From positions 28,473 through 92,472 of the forward strand of contig JAFEFS010000084.1 in the NCBI GenBank assembly GCA_018240465.1: a stretch of DNA of 64,000 nucleotides, read 5' to 3'. Every line of letters starts with the position of its first letter. Within the stretch, counting starts at the first letter, position 1. The position numbers and the translations under genes were made by a program. Source of the stretch: Pseudomonadota bacterium. GTDB lineage: Bacteria; Pseudomonadota; Gammaproteobacteria; Xanthomonadales; Rhodanobacteraceae. This document shows, piece after piece, positions 34,920-44,119 of this stretch. The notes beneath the pieces are model-generated. The model had not been told where the DNA came from, ran no database searches, and worked only from the letters and a program-made list of their open reading frames with translations.

Positions 34920-35651
34920 TTGAACAAGTCCCGCCGGCCCGTGCTTGTCGTGATCCCAGCCTACAACGAAGCGGCTACCGTCGCCGAGGTCGTGCGCGAC
35001 GTGATTGCGAATGCGGTTTGCGATGTCGTCGTGGTCAATGACGCGAGTTCCGACGATACCGCCGCGCAGGCGCGCCGCGCCGGGGCGGCGGTGATCGATC
35101 TGCCGCTGAACCTCGGCGCCTGGGGCGCGACGCAGACCGGCATGCGTTACGCCCAGCGCAATCGCTACGATGCAGTTGTCACATTCGACGCCGACGGCCA
35201 GCATCATGCCGAGTCGTTGCCGACGCTGCTTGCTGCGCTCGAGGCCGGCAACGCCGATGTCGTCATCGGTACGTACGCACAGCGTCTGTCGACTGCCAAA
35301 CGCATTGCCTGGTGGTACTTCCGCATGTTGACCGGTTTGCCGGTCCAGGACTTCACCTCGGGACTGCGCGCCTACAGTCGGCGTGCGGCACGCACGCTCG
35401 CCTCGCGCGAGGCAAGCCTGCTCGACTATCAGGACATGGGAGTGTTGATGCTGCTCTACCAGAAGGGATTCCTTTTGCGCGAGCTGGAAACGCCGATGTC
35501 GCCGCGCAAGGCGGGCATGTCGCGCGTGTTCGCCTCGTGGTCTGTCGTCGCGCGCTACATGCTGCACACGACCGTGCTCTGCTTCGCGCGCCTGGACGTG
35601 CGCGGGCGCATCCGCCAGCGCATCGCGGTGCGTTCCGAGACCGCGGCATGA
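34920..35651 (+). CDS. Glycosyltransferase family 2, polyprenyl-phosphate type
   Basis: 243-residue soluble GT-A enzyme. The nucleotide-sugar-binding start is VLVVIPAYNEAATVAEVV, then VVVNDASSDDTAAQ, and the metal-binding DADGQH motif is in VVTFDADGQHHAES. It lacks the C-terminal membrane helices of larger family members and resembles dolichol-phosphate-mannose synthase-like enzymes that load polyprenyl phosphate. The start is TTG (34920), with aagga eight bases upstream and a consensus promoter close by; no in-frame ATG fits. Its stop overlaps the DUF2304 start (ATGA), so the two are coupled. Confidence 0.88.
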   Translation: MNKSRRPVLVVIPAYNEAATVAEVVRDVIANAVCDVVVVNDASSDDTAAQARRAGAAVIDLPLNLGAWGATQTGMRYAQRNRYDAVVTFDADGQHHAESLPTLLAALEAGNADVVIGTYAQRLSTAKRIAWWYFRMLTGLPVQDFTSGLRAYSRRAARTLASREASLLDYQDMGVLMLLYQKGFLLRELETPMSPRKAGMSRVFASWSVVARYMLHTTVLCFARLDVRGRIRQRIAVRSETAA

Positions 35652-36085
35652 CCGTCGTCCTCGTCTCCGCCTTGCTCGGCATCGCGCTCGCCGGCGCGAT
35701 CCTCTATCTCGTGCGCCGCGACCACCTCCACGGCAGCTACGCGCTGTGGTGGCTCGTCGTCGCCGCTGCGACCCTGGGCATCGGCATGTTCCCGCATGTC
35801 GTCGACTGGCTCGGCGAAATAGTCGGCATTGCCTATCCACCGATACTTGCGATCATCCTCGGCATGGGCCTGATCCTGATCCGCATGCTGTTGATGGACG
35901 TCGACCGCTCGCGGCAGGAACGCACCTTGCGCCGCCTGACCCAGCGCCTGGCCATTCTCGACCAGGAACTGAGCGATACGCGCGCCAAACTGGCCGTGCA
36001 GGATTCCGCGAGTGCGGCCGAGGCGCCTTCCACGCGCAAGAGCGCCCAGGTCATCGCGCTGCCGAAGTCCGGCGGCGAAAATTGA
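35648..36085 (+). CDS. DUF2304 membrane protein
   Basis: 145-residue protein with three membrane helices (about residues 2-20, 32-50 and 63-82) and a cytoplasmic coiled-coil tail (DRSRQERTLRRLTQRLAILD, then QELSDTRAKLA). DUF2304 proteins are regularly encoded next to polyprenyl-phosphate glycosyltransferases and probably help anchor them at the membrane, but this role is not established. The 4-bp ATGA overlap with the GT2 gene supports a working pair. The GT4 gene follows after 27 bp. Confidence 0.88.
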   Translation: MTVVLVSALLGIALAGAILYLVRRDHLHGSYALWWLVVAAATLGIGMFPHVVDWLGEIVGIAYPPILAIILGMGLILIRMLLMDVDRSRQERTLRRLTQRLAILDQELSDTRAKLAVQDSASAAEAPSTRKSAQVIALPKSGGEN

Positions 36086-36112
36086 CGCGACGCGATGGCG
36101 TAGATCCCGATC

Positions 36113-37339
36113 GTGCGCGTACTCCATATCGGCAAGTTCTACCCACCGCACATGGGCGGCATCGAACGCTACAGCGCCGACCTGTGCGCCGCCCAGGCCG
36201 CGCGCGGGGTCGAAGTCGCGATATTGGCGCATGCCTCGCCCGGACAAGGCATGACGCGGCGATTCAACAACGCCGGCGTCCAGGTGCACCTCGCCGCCTG
36301 TCATGGGCAGCTGCTGTATGCGCCGGTCAGCCCCTCGTTCCCGTTCCTGCTAGCGCGCCTGTTGCACGAATTCTCGCCCGACCTGCTGCATCTGCATGTG
36401 CCGAACACCTCGGCGTTCTGGCCACTGCTCGTGCCTGCGGCACGACGCCTGCCCTGGCTCGTGCATTGGCATGCCGACGTGCCGCTCGACATCCGTCGCC
36501 CGGCGGTGCGCGCGGCATACGCGCTCTATCGTCCGTTCGAGCAGGCCGTGCTGCGTCACGCAGGGGTCATCGCCGCAACCTCGAGGCCGTATCTCGATTC
36601 CAGTGCCGCGCTTTCGCCCTGGCTTGCCAGGACCCATGTCGTGCCACTAGGCGTCGGCCCGCTCGAAAAAGTGGAGAGCGCGTCAACCGGCGTTTCCTCT
36701 TCCGCAGTCCACTGGCCGGGCGACGGATTGCGCGTGCTCGCGGTCGGCAGGCTGAGTTACTACAAGGGCTTCGATGTGCTCTTGCGCGCCATCGCGCTGG
36801 CACCGGAAACGAGTCTGCTGCTGATCGGCAGCGGCGAATGCGACGCCAGCCTGCGCGCGCTTGCGCGCGAGCTGCGCATCGAGGATCGTGTGTGCTTTGC
36901 CGGCAGTATCGACGACACCGGGCTCGCCGACGCATACTCGCGCGCGCAGCTGTTCTGTTTGCCTTCGGTCGAGCGCACCGAGGCGTTCGGCGTCGTCCTG
37001 CTCGAGGCAATGCGCGCGCGCCTGCCGGTGATCGCGACGAAGATCGCCGGCTCCGGCGTCGGCCATGTCGTGGCGGACGGGGTCACCGGCACGTTGATTG
37101 CTCCAGGCAACGTCGCCGCATTGGCGAGCGCGATACGCAGGTTCGCCGACGACGCCGGCATGCGCCGGCGATTCGGAGACGCCGGCTATGCGCGCTGGCA
37201 GGCGGAGTTCACCCTGGATCGAAGCGCGGAGCAGATGCTCGGACTGTATCGTTTGTTGGTCCCGGCCAGCATGCATCGCGCAGCAGCAGCGCCAGCAGCG
37301 TCACCCACGCCGGCGCGAGTTGAAGAACGAGACGGTTGA
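36113..37339 (+). CDS. Glycosyltransferase family 4 (GT-B)
   Basis: 408-residue GT-B enzyme that transfers a sugar from a nucleotide donor to a lipid or glycan. The acceptor half begins LHIGKFYPPHMGGIERY, and the donor half has VGRLSYYKGFDVLLRAI and the E-x7-E-type motif ERTEAFGVVLLEAMRARLPV, with an IAGSGVGHVVADG donor-binding loop. GTG is the start. The natural GT4 end is about LGLYRLLVPA; the last 25 residues (Ala/Pro-rich) are read from the antisense of the opposite gene, which overlaps by 131 bp. It is the third gene of the operon headed by the consensus promoter. Confidence 0.9.
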   Translation: MRVLHIGKFYPPHMGGIERYSADLCAAQAARGVEVAILAHASPGQGMTRRFNNAGVQVHLAACHGQLLYAPVSPSFPFLLARLLHEFSPDLLHLHVPNTSAFWPLLVPAARRLPWLVHWHADVPLDIRRPAVRAAYALYRPFEQAVLRHAGVIAATSRPYLDSSAALSPWLARTHVVPLGVGPLEKVESASTGVSSSAVHWPGDGLRVLAVGRLSYYKGFDVLLRAIALAPETSLLLIGSGECDASLRALARELRIEDRVCFAGSIDDTGLADAYSRAQLFCLPSVERTEAFGVVLLEAMRARLPVIATKIAGSGVGHVVADGVTGTLIAPGNVAALASAIRRFADDAGMRRRFGDAGYARWQAEFTLDRSAEQMLGLYRLLVPASMHRAAAAPAASPTPARVEERDG

Positions 37340-38660
37340 TCGCGGTATAGCTCTGCGCCCAGACCGAGGCGTCGGTGAAGAAGAACAGGACCAGCAGCGA
37401 TGCCGAACAGACGCCCAGCAGCAGCGCCGGCAGGCGCAGCCAATCGTGCGCAACCAGTTCGCGCCAGCGCCACGCCAGCACGGCCGGGGCCAGCCACCAG
37501 AGCAGATTCCAGTTCGGCTGCGCGAACAGGGTTTCGACCGTGCTCGTCAAAGCGCCTGACCGCCACTGCAGCTTGAGGAGCAGCGCCAGCGGCCCGATCG
37601 CGGGTATGGCGGCACTGCCGTCCGCAGTCTGCACGCCCGCGTGCAGACACAAAAAGCGCAGACCGCCCAAGGGAAACAGCGCCACGAACAACACCGCCGC
37701 GCTCGTCCCGAGCCAGCTTTGCCAACGCCGCGGCAACGTGCCGAAACCGATCGCGCCGAGCAGGCACGTAGCCCAAATCCAGCCTTCCATCTTCAGCCAA
37801 GGCAGCACCACCGCGCAGATCAGCGCGGTGCATAGTTGGCCTCTGTCCCGCCAGCGCAACCATCGCACCCATGACAGCACGGAAAAACCGAAAGCCGCGG
37901 CGACCCAGAGATCGGCGTAACCCGCCAAAGCAGCATGCACCGTCAGCAACGGCAGCGATCCGAGCGCATAGATGCAGAGCAACGCGCGCGTCCGGTCGAG
38001 GCCAAGCGCACGCCACTGCCCATAGTGGCCCAGCAACAGCGCGACCCACAATCCCAGCCACGGCAGGTTGATCAGTGGCTCTACCCATCCGTCCGCGGCA
38101 CTGGCGAACCAGACTTCGATCCACGCCAACGCATTCGGGTAGTGCCACGCAACTTCCGTATGCACATTCTCGTGCCACGCGCGCAGCCAGTCGCCAGGCG
38201 AGACGAACGGCACATAGTGACCGAGCAGGAACCAGACTTTGGGCTTCACCGCCCAGGCCGACCAGGCGTCCCATGGATACAGCGGACGCAACCAGATTTC
38301 GCGAGCAACGATCCAGCCCCGGAACACGAGCGAAGCAATCAGTATGCCCAGAGGTACATGCATCCAACGCGCGATCGAGGCGGAAGGTAGCGGAGCCGCC
38401 GCCATTCTGCGACGCCAGGCAACCGGCGCGGCGAAAATCAGCACCAAGAGCAGGCATCCGCCGGCGTACTTCCAGGCCTGCGTCGTCTCCGTGCGCGCCA
38501 CGACGGAAGTAGCCATCCCCGTCAGCAACATGCCGAGAAAGAATCCATAACCGGTTGCGCCGATTTTCCAGCCGGCGACCCGCTGCGGATTGAATGCGAG
38601 ATACACCGCAACACCTGCCGACAACGGCAGGAGCCATGCGCCTGGATAGACCCAATTCAA
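37209..38660 (-). CDS. Polytopic membrane protein, probable GT-C-type glycosyltransferase
   Basis: 483 residues with about eleven membrane helices. Short motifs agree with bacterial GT-C enzymes that use polyprenyl-phosphate sugars: an acidic site in the first large loop (RPLYPWDAWSAWAVKPKVWF), then HYPNALAWIEVWF, AGYADLWVAAAFG, and a late LKMEGWIW resembling the K-x-EG motif. The TTG at 38658-38660 overlaps the stop of the upstream gene, so translation is coupled; a longer in-frame start at 38774 would overlap that gene further and is rejected. The C-terminal helix (NRLVLQLAPAWVTLLALLL) is encoded antisense to the GT4 end. The GT-C assignment is an inference from these motifs. Confidence 0.65.
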   Translation of the reverse strand: MNWVYPGAWLLPLSAGVAVYLAFNPQRVAGWKIGATGYGFFLGMLLTGMATSVVARTETTQAWKYAGGCLLLVLIFAAPVAWRRRMAAAPLPSASIARWMHVPLGILIASLVFRGWIVAREIWLRPLYPWDAWSAWAVKPKVWFLLGHYVPFVSPGDWLRAWHENVHTEVAWHYPNALAWIEVWFASAADGWVEPLINLPWLGLWVALLLGHYGQWRALGLDRTRALLCIYALGSLPLLTVHAALAGYADLWVAAAFGFSVLSWVRWLRWRDRGQLCTALICAVVLPWLKMEGWIWATCLLGAIGFGTLPRRWQSWLGTSAAVLFVALFPLGGLRFLCLHAGVQTADGSAAIPAIGPLALLLKLQWRSGALTSTVETLFAQPNWNLLWWLAPAVLAWRWRELVAHDWLRLPALLLGVCSASLLVLFFFTDASVWAQSYTAINRLVLQLAPAWVTLLALLLRDACWPGPTNDTVRASAPRFDPG

Positions 38661-39847
38661 GGCGCCCTCCCGTCGACCCGGAATATGCGCAGCCCCTTGC
38701 TCGCATACAACGGCTCGACGGAAATTCCAGTCGTGTCGTTGCCGAGCCGCCGGGAATTCTCGTCGTACTTCCACTCGCTGTCGAACACCGCAATCAGCGC
38801 GTCCCGTGGCAGCGGCGTTGCCGGTGCCTCACTCAGCGCCAACTGCAACGGAGCCACATTCAGCGGCAGCAGGAAGTAGATCATGCGCAGCATCGTATAC
38901 GGCGAGTCGGCATGCACCAGCACGCGTCCGGCATGCATTTCGGCTGCGATTCCGGCGATTTGCCGCGTCGCCGCGAGAGTCGCCTCGTCCGGCTGCAGGG
39001 CAACCCTCTCGGCCCACGGCCTGCCCGCGTAGACTTCCTCGGTCACCGCATGCTTTGCAAGCAGATCGTCGAGCCAGCGCAGATCGAGAAGCAGCCAGAC
39101 GATCGCGGCGGCGACGATGGCCACCCGGGCGAGACGTCGCCGTGGCCAGCGCAACGCGATCCACGACACCGCGAGCGACAACCCGACGCCGAGCACGAGG
39201 ACCGGCTGCATCCACGACGGCGAGGACGTCGCAATCTGCGGACCGAGGGCGCTGATCGAGTACAGCGCCCACGGCCGGTAGCCAAACCAGTCGCTGCGAA
39301 GACGTGGCAGTACGTCGCTCCACGACGATGACTGCAGCTGCACCTGCTCTATGCGAAATGGTTTGAATACCGCAGCCACGCTGGGCGGTACCAACTGCCC
39401 TCCCGCGTACTGCGCAAAGCCCAACTCGGTGATTTCACCACGCCACTCCGCGAACCTGGAGAGATCGACTGCGATCTCGCCTTTGCCCGGCGTGGGCAAC
39501 GAAATGGTTTGTACATCTTGCGGGCTGTCGCTGCGGCGGAATACGAGAGCAAGCTCGAGGGTGTGGGGAAAGCCGACGATACGGTAACGCAATATCGGAT
39601 ATTGCTCGGCGCGGACGCGCGCCAGGCTTTCCGTCTGCAGCCCCATGCCATTGCTGTCGAAAGCTCGCACGAGCAGCCCCTGCGGTTCAGTCGAGGCCTC
39701 TCCGAACTGGACGTGGAATTCACGCGGCGATACCGACAGACGCGCGGCGGCCGTCCACGGCGCACTCCAGGGCACATCTGCCGCCCACGCAAACAAGGCC
39801 AACCAGATCACGAACAGGATCGGAAGCAGGACGAGGCGTCGGATCAT
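38657..39847 (-). CDS. Uncharacterised membrane protein
   Basis: 396 residues that I cannot assign to a family. One N-terminal membrane helix (VLLPILFVIWLALFAWAAD) is followed by an about 180-residue beta-rich extracytoplasmic domain (SVSPREFHVQFGEASTEPQG), two membrane helices (about 215-265), and a C-terminal domain of about 115 residues. The topology suggests an accessory subunit for the GT-C-like protein. The start is overlapped by the stop of the DUF455 gene (ATGA) and its stop by the TTG of the next gene, so three genes form a tightly coupled unit. Confidence 0.8.
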   Translation of the reverse strand: MIRRLVLLPILFVIWLALFAWAADVPWSAPWTAAARLSVSPREFHVQFGEASTEPQGLLVRAFDSNGMGLQTESLARVRAEQYPILRYRIVGFPHTLELALVFRRSDSPQDVQTISLPTPGKGEIAVDLSRFAEWRGEITELGFAQYAGGQLVPPSVAAVFKPFRIEQVQLQSSSWSDVLPRLRSDWFGYRPWALYSISALGPQIATSSPSWMQPVLVLGVGLSLAVSWIALRWPRRRLARVAIVAAAIVWLLLDLRWLDDLLAKHAVTEEVYAGRPWAERVALQPDEATLAATRQIAGIAAEMHAGRVLVHADSPYTMLRMIYFLLPLNVAPLQLALSEAPATPLPRDALIAVFDSEWKYDENSRRLGNDTTGISVEPLYASKGLRIFRVDGRAP

Positions 39848-40644
39848 GCTGCGAATTGTGTCATCAGGCGGTTAATTTCATGTTCGCTGAAGCCCGCGGC
39901 GCGACGTGCCATTTCATTGAATGGCGGCTTCAACGCGGAGCGCGCATATTGCGCGACCAGGTGCTCGAACATTGCCTGCGCGTCGCCCCCGGAACGCGTG
40001 CAACACCAGGCGAACCAGCGCGAACCCGCAGCGACGTGAGCGATCTCCTCGCGCAGGATGACATCGAGGATTGCGATGGTTCGTGTGTCGCCGACCTCGC
40101 GCAAACGCACGATCATGCCCGGCGTCACGTCGAGCCCGCGCGCCTCGAGCACGCGCGGCACGAGCGCCATGCGCTCGAGGCAGGAATTGGACGTCTTTAC
40201 CGCCATTTCCCAAAGGCCGTTGTGCGCATCGAAATCGCCGTAGGCATGACCCAATTCGGCCAGCCGCGCCGACAGCATCTGAAAATGGCGTGTTTCGTCA
40301 GCGGCCACCCGCGCCCAGTCGCGGTAGTACTCGTGTGGCATGTCGCGAAAGCGATAGACCGCGTCCCAGGCCAGGTCGATCGCGTTGAACTCGATGTGCG
40401 CGACCGCGTGCACGAGTGCGGCGCGGCCCTCGGCGCTGCCCAGCCCGCGTCGCGGCAATTCACGCGGATGGACGAGGCGTGGCCGCGGCGGTCGGCCCGG
40501 TTGCGCAATCGGATCGGGTTTGTCCCGCGATTCGATCGCGACGTCGCCACCGGCAATCCGCGCCGCGGCCTCGGCGCTGCGCGCAAGCTTGTCTTCGACA
40601 CTCGTTGCGGCGATGCAGGCTTGCGCCAGCGAAAAAACGTCCAT
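39844..40644 (-). CDS. DUF455 ferritin-like protein
   Basis: 266-residue soluble helical protein of the DUF455/ferritin-like family. Metal-binding acidic/His motifs typical of the family are visible: AVAHIEFNAIDLAWDAVYRF, WARVAADETRHFQMLSARL, and REEIAHVAAGSRWFAW, that is E-x-x-H patterns in successive helices. Members are predicted to be di-iron enzymes; some are linked to rhamnose or modified-tRNA functions without proof. Here it heads an operon, its stop overlapping the start of an unknown membrane protein gene, which suggests a joint role or simple cotranscription. It lies upstream of the GT-C-like gene and downstream of purF on the same strand. Confidence 0.85.
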   Translation of the reverse strand: MDVFSLAQACIAATSVEDKLARSAEAAARIAGGDVAIESRDKPDPIAQPGRPPRPRLVHPRELPRRGLGSAEGRAALVHAVAHIEFNAIDLAWDAVYRFRDMPHEYYRDWARVAADETRHFQMLSARLAELGHAYGDFDAHNGLWEMAVKTSNSCLERMALVPRVLEARGLDVTPGMIVRLREVGDTRTIAILDVILREEIAHVAAGSRWFAWCCTRSGGDAQAMFEHLVAQYARSALKPPFNEMARRAAGFSEHEINRLMTQFAA

Positions 40645-40758
40645 ATCGGCACATCCACCCGAACAGTTGGTTCACGCGCAAGTGCGAAGACGAAAAGGCG
40701 GGGATTCGTCCCGTTTCTTCGCGTCCGCGCGCGAACCAGTTTTCCCTGTACGACGATT

Positions 40759-42237
40759 CTACGACACGTGGCGCCGCTGTGCCTTGTTTTCGTCCGCGCG
40801 CGCGAACTCGAGTTCACGCAGGTAGGTGCCGTCGACCCCGGTGACGTATTCGCCGGAGAAACACGAAGTGTCGAAATGCCGCAGATCCTCGTTGCCGTCG
40901 GCGACCGCGGCGATCAGGTCCTCCAGGTCCTGGTAGACCAGCCAGTCCGCGCCGATGAACTGCTGCACCTCTTCCTCGGTGCGACCGTGTGCGACCAGTT
41001 CGGCGGCGGCCGGCATGTCGATGCCGTAGATGTTGGCGAAGCGTACCGGCGGCGCGGCCGAGGCGAAATAGACCTGGCGCGCGCCCGCGTCGCGTGCCAT
41101 CTGCACGATCTGCTTCGAGGTCGTGCCGCGCACGATCGAGTCGTCGACGAGCAGCACGTTTTTCTTGCGGAATTCCAGTTGCACCGGATTGAGCTTGCGC
41201 CGCACCGATTTCACGCGCTCGCTCTGCCCCGGCATGATGAAGGTACGGCCGATGTAGCGATTCTTGACGAAGCCCTCGCGCATCGGCACGCCGAGCGCCT
41301 GGGCGAGCGAACTGGCCGCCGTGCGCGAGGTGTCGGGAATCGGGATCACCGCATCGACGTGGTGATCGGGCCGCAGGCGCTTGATCTTCTCCGCGAGGCG
41401 TTCGCCCATGCGCAGGCGCGCCTTGTACACCGACACGTCCTCGATCATCGAATCCGGACGCGCGAGGTAGACGTACTCGAAAATGCACGGCGCATGCAGC
41501 GCGCCTTCCGCGCACTGCCGGCTGAACAACTTGCCGTCGGCGGTCAGCAGCACGGCCTCGCCCGGCGCGACGTCGCGCACGAGGCGGAAACCGAGGATGT
41601 CCATCGCGACCGACTCGCTTGCCACCATGTATTCGCGCCCTTCCGCCGTCTCGCGCTCGCCGAGCACGAGCGGGCGGATGCCGTGCGGATCGCGGAACGC
41701 GACCACGCCGTAGCCGAGCACGAGCGCGACCACTGCGTAGCCTCCGCGCACGCGCGCGTGCACGCCGGCGACCGCCTTGAAGATATGGTCGGGAGTCAGC
41801 GCATGCCGTTCCTGGATCTGCAACTCGTGGGCGAAGATGTTGAGCAGCACTTCCGAATCGGATTCGGTGTTGATGTGGCGGCGGTCCTCCTCGTACATCT
41901 GCCGGCGCAATTCGTCCGTGTTGATCAGATTGCCGTTGTGACCGAGCGCGATGCCGTACGGCGAGTTGACGTAAAACGGCTGCGCCTCGGCAGCGGCTTC
42001 CGAGCCCGCGGTCGGATAGCGGCAGTGGCCGATGCCGATGTTGCCGCGCAACTTGAGCATGCTGTCGCGGCCGAACACGTCGTTGACCAGGCCCGCGCCC
42101 TTGTGCAGGCGCAGCTTGTCGCGCTCGATCGTGGCGATGCCGGCCGCGTCCTGGCCGCGGTGCTGGAGCACGGTCAAGCCGTCATAGAGCGCCGAAGCGA
42201 CTTCGGATTTGCCGACGATACCGATGATTCCGCACAT
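40759..42237 (-). CDS. purF: Amidophosphoribosyltransferase
   Basis: First committed enzyme of de novo purine synthesis: PRPP plus glutamine to phosphoribosylamine. 492 residues; the N-terminus [20 protein letters not shown] exposes the catalytic cysteine after Met removal. Glutaminase motifs ([11 protein letters not shown]) and the PRPP-binding loop [12 protein letters not shown] (about 364-375) are intact. There is no long propeptide. It follows dedD and cvpA in the same orientation as in E. coli, separated from cvpA by a 205-bp repeat-rich spacer, and is followed by an operon with the DUF455 gene. Confidence 0.97.
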   Translation of the reverse strand: MCGIIGIVGKSEVASALYDGLTVLQHRGQDAAGIATIERDKLRLHKGAGLVNDVFGRDSMLKLRGNIGIGHCRYPTAGSEAAAEAQPFYVNSPYGIALGHNGNLINTDELRRQMYEEDRRHINTESDSEVLLNIFAHELQIQERHALTPDHIFKAVAGVHARVRGGYAVVALVLGYGVVAFRDPHGIRPLVLGERETAEGREYMVASESVAMDILGFRLVRDVAPGEAVLLTADGKLFSRQCAEGALHAPCIFEYVYLARPDSMIEDVSVYKARLRMGERLAEKIKRLRPDHHVDAVIPIPDTSRTAASSLAQALGVPMREGFVKNRYIGRTFIMPGQSERVKSVRRKLNPVQLEFRKKNVLLVDDSIVRGTTSKQIVQMARDAGARQVYFASAAPPVRFANIYGIDMPAAAELVAHGRTEEEVQQFIGADWLVYQDLEDLIAAVADGNEDLRHFDTSCFSGEYVTGVDGTYLRELEFARADENKAQRRHVS

Positions 42238-42442
42238 AAGGTTTTACTGGCGTGAAGGCGAAAGATCAAAAGGGTTTGACACGGATTTGCGCGGAACAAC
42301 ACGGACAAGAGCGGATCAGGCAGGACAACCGAACAAAAAAACGACGTTCGTCGCAGCGCAATTCTACCCGCTTGCGCACCTATCTTTCTCGTCGATTTCG
42401 ATCTATCGCCTCCTATCCGCGTTTTATCCGCCCTGATCGATG
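42238..42442. repeat. cvpA-purF spacer with AT-rich palindromic element
   Basis: No gene. It shares with the sucA-sucB spacer the signatures gagcggatca, cctatccgcgttttatccgcc and aaattttctttt, in the same order. In addition cggatttgcgcgg and ccgcgttttatccg are inverted relative to each other. It may attenuate or process the cvpA-purF mRNA; the presence of two copies in operon-internal gaps supports a dispersed repeat. Confidence 0.45.
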
Positions 42443-42988
42443 TCAAATTTTCTTTTGCTCCTGATTCGGCGATGGCGAAGGCAGCGCCTGCGGCAGCAAT
42501 CCGCGCAGGTCGAGATACTTCGTCGCCTCGGCCGGCATGTGCGCGGAGGCCCATTGCGCGGCCTGCTGGAAGCTCGGCAGCAGACGCGACTGGTGCCACC
42601 ACGGATCGCGCGGGAACGGGGTGAAGCCGAGCAGCAGCACCACCAGCGTCACCAGTGCGAGGCCGCGCGCGAGGCCGAACACCGCACCGAGCAGGCGATC
42701 GGTGCCGCTCAAACCACTGCCCGCGATCAGCTTGCGCAGGAAAAAACCGACGATCGCGCCCGCGATCAGCACGGCGACGAAACACAGCGCATAACCGAGC
42801 ACGATGCGCGCCGACGGCAGGCTGACCGCGCTCAATGCCCCCGCGACCTGCGGGCCCAGCGTCCAGGCGACCCACAGCGCGACGACCCACACGGCGAGCG
42901 CAAGCACCTCGCCGATGAAACCGCGCCACAGCCCCATCAGCACGGACAGAGCCAGTGCGGCGACGATGACGTAATCGGCCCAATTCAT
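42443..42988 (-). CDS. cvpA: CvpA family membrane protein
   Basis: 181-residue inner-membrane protein with four membrane helices (about residues 5-25, 28-50, 65-85 and 100-122). LMGLWRGFIGEVLALAVWV, VLIAGAIVGFFLRKLI and TDRLLGAVFGLARGLALV are family signatures. CvpA is required for colicin V production in E. coli; its ordinary role is unresolved. It lies between the SPOR gene and purF, as in E. coli. The Pro/Ser-rich C-terminus ends in a charged tail. Confidence 0.93.
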   Translation of the reverse strand: MNWADYVIVAALALSVLMGLWRGFIGEVLALAVWVVALWVAWTLGPQVAGALSAVSLPSARIVLGYALCFVAVLIAGAIVGFFLRKLIAGSGLSGTDRLLGAVFGLARGLALVTLVVLLLGFTPFPRDPWWHQSRLLPSFQQAAQWASAHMPAEATKYLDLRGLLPQALPSPSPNQEQKKI

Positions 42989-43004
42989 CGCGGAGCCGGA
43001 ACTT

Positions 43005-44036
43005 TCACGGTTGCGTCTTGACGATCGCCGTCACCTGGAACTTCTGCTTCAACGCCGCCACGGCGGCGTCGGCGCCGCCGCGGTCGGCATACGGACCGGC
43101 GCGCACCTTCCAGAATGTCGTCTCGCCGTCGCTGGACTTCTCGACGTAGGCAGCGACGCCACCGTTGCGCAGCCGGTCGCGCAGCTTGTTCGCCTCGTCC
43201 TCGGCCTTGAACGCGCCGGCCTGGACCACGTAGGCACCGGCACGATTCGCCGGCAGGTTCGGCGCAGGCGATGCCGGTTCCGCCGCGACCAGCTTCGCCG
43301 CCGCGGGTTTCGCCTCGCCCGCCACGGCCTTGTCCGCCGGTTTGTCGGACGGCCTGTCCGGATCCGCGGTCTGCACGATGCCACTCGGCAGCTTCGCGTC
43401 GGCCTGCTTGATCTTCAGGCGCACGTTCTCGGCCGATGCGCGTTCGGCATAGGGGCCGACGCGCACGCGCTGCGCGGGCTTGCCCTGATATTCCGTCGCC
43501 TCGGCGAACGCCGGATAGCCGAGCTTCTTCATCTTGTCGACGAGCGCGCCGGCATGGCCCGCATCGGCATAGACGCCGAGGTTGACGAGGAAGCGCCCGG
43601 CCATCGGCACCGCCGGCGCGGGCGGCGGCGCCGACATGGAAGTCGAAGCCGGGGCCGCAGTCGCCGGCGGCGTCACCGGCGCGGTCGCGACCGCCGGCTT
43701 CGCCGCAGGCGTGGAGCGGGGCGCGCTGTCCGGCGCCTCGAAGCTTGCCGGCGCGCCGGTATCGACCGTGGCGAGCTTGTCGCCGGACGCGGGCGCGGCC
43801 GTTGCGGCCTGCGGCACGCCAGGCGCCGGAGCCGACGTTGCCTCCGGCTTGGGCGGCTCCACACTCAGATTGCGTGTTTCGAAATTGCGCTCGGGCGCCG
43901 GCGGGATGCTGAGACTCTGCGTGGTCGTGGTCGCGAGCTTCGGCGGCGTGCCGGAAAAGAACATCGGCACGAAGACGATCGCCAGCGCGATCAGCACGGC
44001 CGCGCCGAGCAGACGTTGTTTCAGGGCAGAATCCAT
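43005..44036 (-). CDS. dedD: SPOR-domain cell division protein, DedD-like
   Basis: 343 residues with one N-terminal membrane anchor (QRLLGAAVLIALAIVFVPMF), a long Ala/Pro-rich periplasmic linker and two SPOR-like repeats (about 150-225: GRFLVNLGVYADAGHAGALV, YPAFAEATEYQGKPAQRVRV; and about 265-340: GAYVVQAGAFKAEDEANKL, TFWKVRAGPYADRGGADAAV). SPOR domains bind denuded peptidoglycan at the septum. E. coli DedD has one SPOR domain, so the second is notable. A good -10 box (TATAAT) lies upstream; folC precedes it on the same strand, as in the E. coli folC-dedD-cvpA-purF cluster. Confidence 0.87.
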   Translation of the reverse strand: MDSALKQRLLGAAVLIALAIVFVPMFFSGTPPKLATTTTQSLSIPPAPERNFETRNLSVEPPKPEATSAPAPGVPQAATAAPASGDKLATVDTGAPASFEAPDSAPRSTPAAKPAVATAPVTPPATAAPASTSMSAPPPAPAVPMAGRFLVNLGVYADAGHAGALVDKMKKLGYPAFAEATEYQGKPAQRVRVGPYAERASAENVRLKIKQADAKLPSGIVQTADPDRPSDKPADKAVAGEAKPAAAKLVAAEPASPAPNLPANRAGAYVVQAGAFKAEDEANKLRDRLRNGGVAAYVEKSSDGETTFWKVRAGPYADRGGADAAVAALKQKFQVTAIVKTQP

Positions 44037-44119
44037 ACGTTGTCTCCATCGATCTTCCCGACCGAAACCAGACCGGCCATCCGGGCCGGGCTTCTAAAAA
44101 CAAGATCAGACATTGTCCG

